A stretch of DNA of 64,000 bases. Source: Rhynchosporium graminicola (taxonomy: Eukaryota > Ascomycota > Leotiomycetes > Helotiales > Ploettnerulaceae). The notes beneath the pieces were generated by a model. That model made no database searches. It saw only the letters and a program-made list of their open reading frames with translations, and had not been told where the DNA came from. The stretch lies in NCBI GenBank assembly GCA_900074885.1, contig FJUW01000049.1, forward strand, positions 55,748-119,747. Reading direction: 5' to 3'. Below, one piece after another: positions 60,493 to 64,000 of the stretch (position 1 is its first letter; the number at the start of each line of letters is the position of its first letter). A program made the position numbers and the translations under genes.

Positions 60493-61046
60493 GAGTTCAA
60501 TGAGCTGTCTGATTTCTTGTATCTCCCACTGTGTCGTCCCGTTCGCGATTTGTGTGTTGAATACCAGGAAACACAGCTGTGATGTATGCTTATGATGCGT
60601 CCCGCGCCATGCCCTTGCATCCGTCTAACGGAATCGCCTCTGAATTTTCAGCCAACATAGTCTTCAAAGTACGTTTGATGTCAGTCAGCTCCAAAAAATA
60701 TACGGCGTAGATAGTATCGAGATATTTCCGGGGGCGCAGATCGTTTTTACAAGTCATGGGATTATTTTGCTATGTACATTGTTTGACCAAGAATTTCAGA
60801 CTCGTTTATAGTACCAGCATGGATTCTAGAAGGCGCTGATAAGCAGAAATCCTGTCTAGTGATAGCTTCAGCTAGATTTACCATTCTCATCGTTATTCCA
60901 GAGAATTCGGGTATATCATATGATTTGCGGCTGCTAGCACGAACATCACCACAGACACATATCCGATGGCATGATTCATGAATTATTCCATCTTGCTACG
61001 GCAAAATCAAACACTTTTCTTGAGTCCATCAATCTTGCCGCAGCAT
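60493..61046. other. Intergenic, no gene seen
   Basis: 554 bp between the start of the regulator and the stop of the Rossmann-fold gene. No feature recognised. Confidence 0.5.
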
Positions 61047-62284
61047 TTACTTGTTGAAAGTAGTCTTCAATGATTGAGTTCCGAGCGTCTTGAACTCTGC
61101 CGCTATCATTGCAGACAAGCTGTCTTGGAAGTTCGGGCCATTTGCCTTCCAACCAAGTTTCTCAATCCTGTCAGAACGACTTCTACAATTGCCTCCCCAG
61201 ATCAAAGGTGCCCAAGGATGCAAAGCCGAAGCATCAGCCACTGAAAGCTTATCCACTTGGGCAGTTGGGATTAAACCCTGACTGAATGCAATCTTTGCAA
61301 CAGCTTCCGACACATCACTCCATTTCTGTTCTATGGTTAGCCAAAAGAGGAAATTGTTCACACGTTGTAGTCTTACGAATTGGGCTCCGGCGACGAAGTA
61401 GTATCCGTTTTGGCCCCAATCAGCTTTTCCACCATTGGGCTTCACAGCTTCCTCGACCAAAAGAATGAAAGCAGATGCAATATCATCGATGTTGGTTTCT
61501 GGAAAATTGTCAGCGACATCAAAAAGGGGTTGAAATAGGTGACTGACGGTCCCAGATGTTTTGGCCCTCAAGAATTTGGAAACCCTTCCCACGCTTCAGA
61601 GTCGACTCAATGAGAAATGGAATTTGGATGCTTCTGGTCTTCAATGGACCTCTCCCAACACCGTGAATCATTGGTGGTGAGACGATGGCAGTAGGGACGG
61701 AGAACTTCTTCTGAGCTTTCAGAATCGCCATGTCAACATCTCTATGAACGTGGTTCTCAAGCGGGAAAGATGTGATTTCCTTCAGGTCTGTGATATCGGA
61801 ATACACTTTGGTGGATGGTTGACCTGTCTGGATTAGTTGAAAGTTCAACTACGATGGGGCAGGACTCACCGAATCCATTAGGGACTTCGTTGAGCATCCC
61901 TGTGCCAGCGACATGGATGAAGTATCCAGGAGTTGGTTGTCTCTGGCTCAGACCCTTGATGAGAGCCTGGACACCTGGGATGTGATCTGCAGAAGCGGTT
62001 TCTAATCTGGCATCAGCACCAATCAAGACAATGATTGTGGGCTAGTGCGTACGGAGGACAACATCTGCCTTAGAACCCTCCAAGATCATCAATTTCTTGT
62101 TACCCAAGTCTCCAATGACAGTCTCGATCATTGGCCAACGAGCGCGAATAATTGCGTTCTGCTCTTCATTTCGTACGAGAGCAACGAAATTCCATTCTGG
62201 ATGTTTCTCGATCAAACGCACGACAGTGTGGCCACCAACGTACCCAGACACACCGGTCACGAAGATTCTTGGCGAGGAAGTCAT
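61047..62284 (-). CDS. NAD(P)-binding Rossmann-fold protein (epimerase/NmrA-like), 346 aa
   Basis: Predicted minus-strand exons 62284-62053, 62001-61870, 61823-61548, 61498-61377 and 61325-61047. Every intron is short (46-51 bp) with GT-AG ends. The N-terminus MTSSPRIFVTGVSGYVGG holds the dinucleotide-binding GxxGxxG (Gly11, 14, 17), followed by a strand ending VALVRNEEQ. The rest matches the extended/atypical short-chain dehydrogenase layout (ADVVLQTASADH, GYFIHVAGTGM, then IASAFILLVEEA). It probably acts as a cytosolic NAD(P)-dependent reductase, epimerase or redox sensor; the classical YxxxK is not evident, so catalysis is uncertain. An in-frame upstream ATG at 62356 would add 24 residues; I prefer 62284 because the fold starts there. 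It is divergent from the old yellow enzyme gene. Confidence 0.82.
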
Positions 62285-63058
62285 GACTGGAGATTGTTGC
62301 TTGTGGGAGACGGAAACCTTTATTGCTGTCTTTATTGATTGAGTGATAGATGGCATGAATGGGACGAGATTGTAAATGGATTGATATTATGAATCTATTG
62401 ATACTTTGAATGAATTGATATTTTGAATGGATTGATATTGTAAAGTTGTGTTTGAGCTGATACCTCATTTCAGTGCGCTCATCCTCATGTATATCCTCAA
62501 TTCGGAAGCCGTCATTGCTGAAGACATCTGAGTCGTTAGTCACCACGCATCCTGCAAAGCGCCTCGTACTGTATTTCTCAGCAGCAGCGATCGACATGAT
62601 ATTCTTTGGTCTCCCGTCGATATGAAGTTATTCCCAACGCCAAGAGTTATAAGTCCTCAAAGCGGTATGGCCTATCGGCACCTCGCCGCTGACAGCGAGT
62701 TCTCGCCGAAGCTAGCGAGCGCATGGCTGAGTCAGTTTGTGACATTGCTCGCTTCGCGATCAACAACACATCATTTCTGTACGCATGAAAATGCTGATGG
62801 ATTATTCAGCGCATATGTACAATCTTTTAAACCTAGTCAGGATACGCTGCATGATGGTGGCGATATTGGATCAAATTATATATACTGATATCTGGGACTC
62901 GGATAATGCCTCCACCTAGCAGTCCCGAGACATCCCTCAGTAAATTCAGTCACTGTCAAATTCGAAAAGTCTTCACAATCGCGAACCATCAGCTTCCTTT
63001 CACAAAAGCTGAGAAATCACCACCACCAATTTGATTTGCAATTCCAATTGCTCTCAAG
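62285..63058. other. Shared upstream region of the Rossmann protein and the old yellow enzyme
   Basis: 774 bp between two divergent oxidoreductase genes. It includes a 17-bp tandem repeat (62380-62447) on the side of the minus-strand gene. No other gene supported; frames across the repeat are compositionally biased. Confidence 0.5.
62380..62447. repeat. 17-bp minisatellite, four units
   Basis: Four tandem units of the form ATTGATATTTTGAATGG with one to a few changes each. It lies about 100-160 bp upstream of the preferred start codon of the minus-strand gene, in its leader or core promoter. Confidence 0.75.

Positions 63059-64000
<942 letters not shown>

Overview
The window looks like nuclear DNA of a filamentous ascomycete (Pezizomycotina; a Leotiomycete-like fungus is my best guess, not proven). 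The reasons are short introns of about 41-70 bp with GTANGT-type donors and CTAAC/CTGAC-like branch points, three Zn(II)2Cys6 regulators, an MFS sugar transporter, a multicopper oxidase and a YqjM-type old yellow enzyme. There is also a sharp split between an AT-rich, TA-saturated transposon block (1 to about 24.8 kb) and a base-balanced gene region (24.8-64 kb). That split is what repeat-induced point mutation (RIP) leaves behind.

Region 1 (1-24138) is a stack of dead Ty3/gypsy LTR retrotransposons. Family A is present as a truncated copy (1-3858) and a complete copy (3591-24138), and the two share the LTR at 3591-3858. Copy A2 was split by family B (5666-18852, minus strand, target duplication CTAGT). 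Family B was in turn split by family C (6304-12852, minus strand, target duplication AATAT). All three retain recognisable pol motifs but are full of stops. Family A also carries a degraded antisense reading frame downstream of integrase. From 24139 to about 24.9 kb there is more AT-rich relic DNA.

Region 2 (25-29 kb) borders the heterochromatin. It holds a 313-aa protein of unknown function and a kinase-like gene with an in-frame stop, possibly two parts of one former gene.

Region 3 (29-49.9 kb) holds ordinary genes: a Zn2Cys6 regulator (29100-32304), a secreted three-cupredoxin multicopper oxidase (33500-35440), a non-autonomous TA-flanked inverted-repeat transposon (36926-37734), a Ser-rich protein (38097-39551), the mismatch-repair/meiotic MutL protein MLH3 (40115-43102), a YwbE/DUF2196-type protein (44079-44780), a second Zn2Cys6 regulator with a probable GC-AG intron (45427-46999), and two uncharacterised proteins (47569-48528 and 48899-49898).

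Region 4 (52-64 kb) holds an MFS sugar transporter (52335-54061), a head-to-head pair of diverged secreted cysteine-rich paralogues (54292-55263 and 56726-57895) that share all 16 cysteines in order, a third Zn2Cys6 regulator (58124-60492), and a divergent pair made of an NAD(P)-binding Rossmann protein (61047-62284) and an old yellow enzyme (63059 to beyond the window end). The secreted pair is the most interesting candidate for an undescribed family. Exon coordinates are my own splice predictions from reading frame and splice-site motifs; none is confirmed by transcripts.
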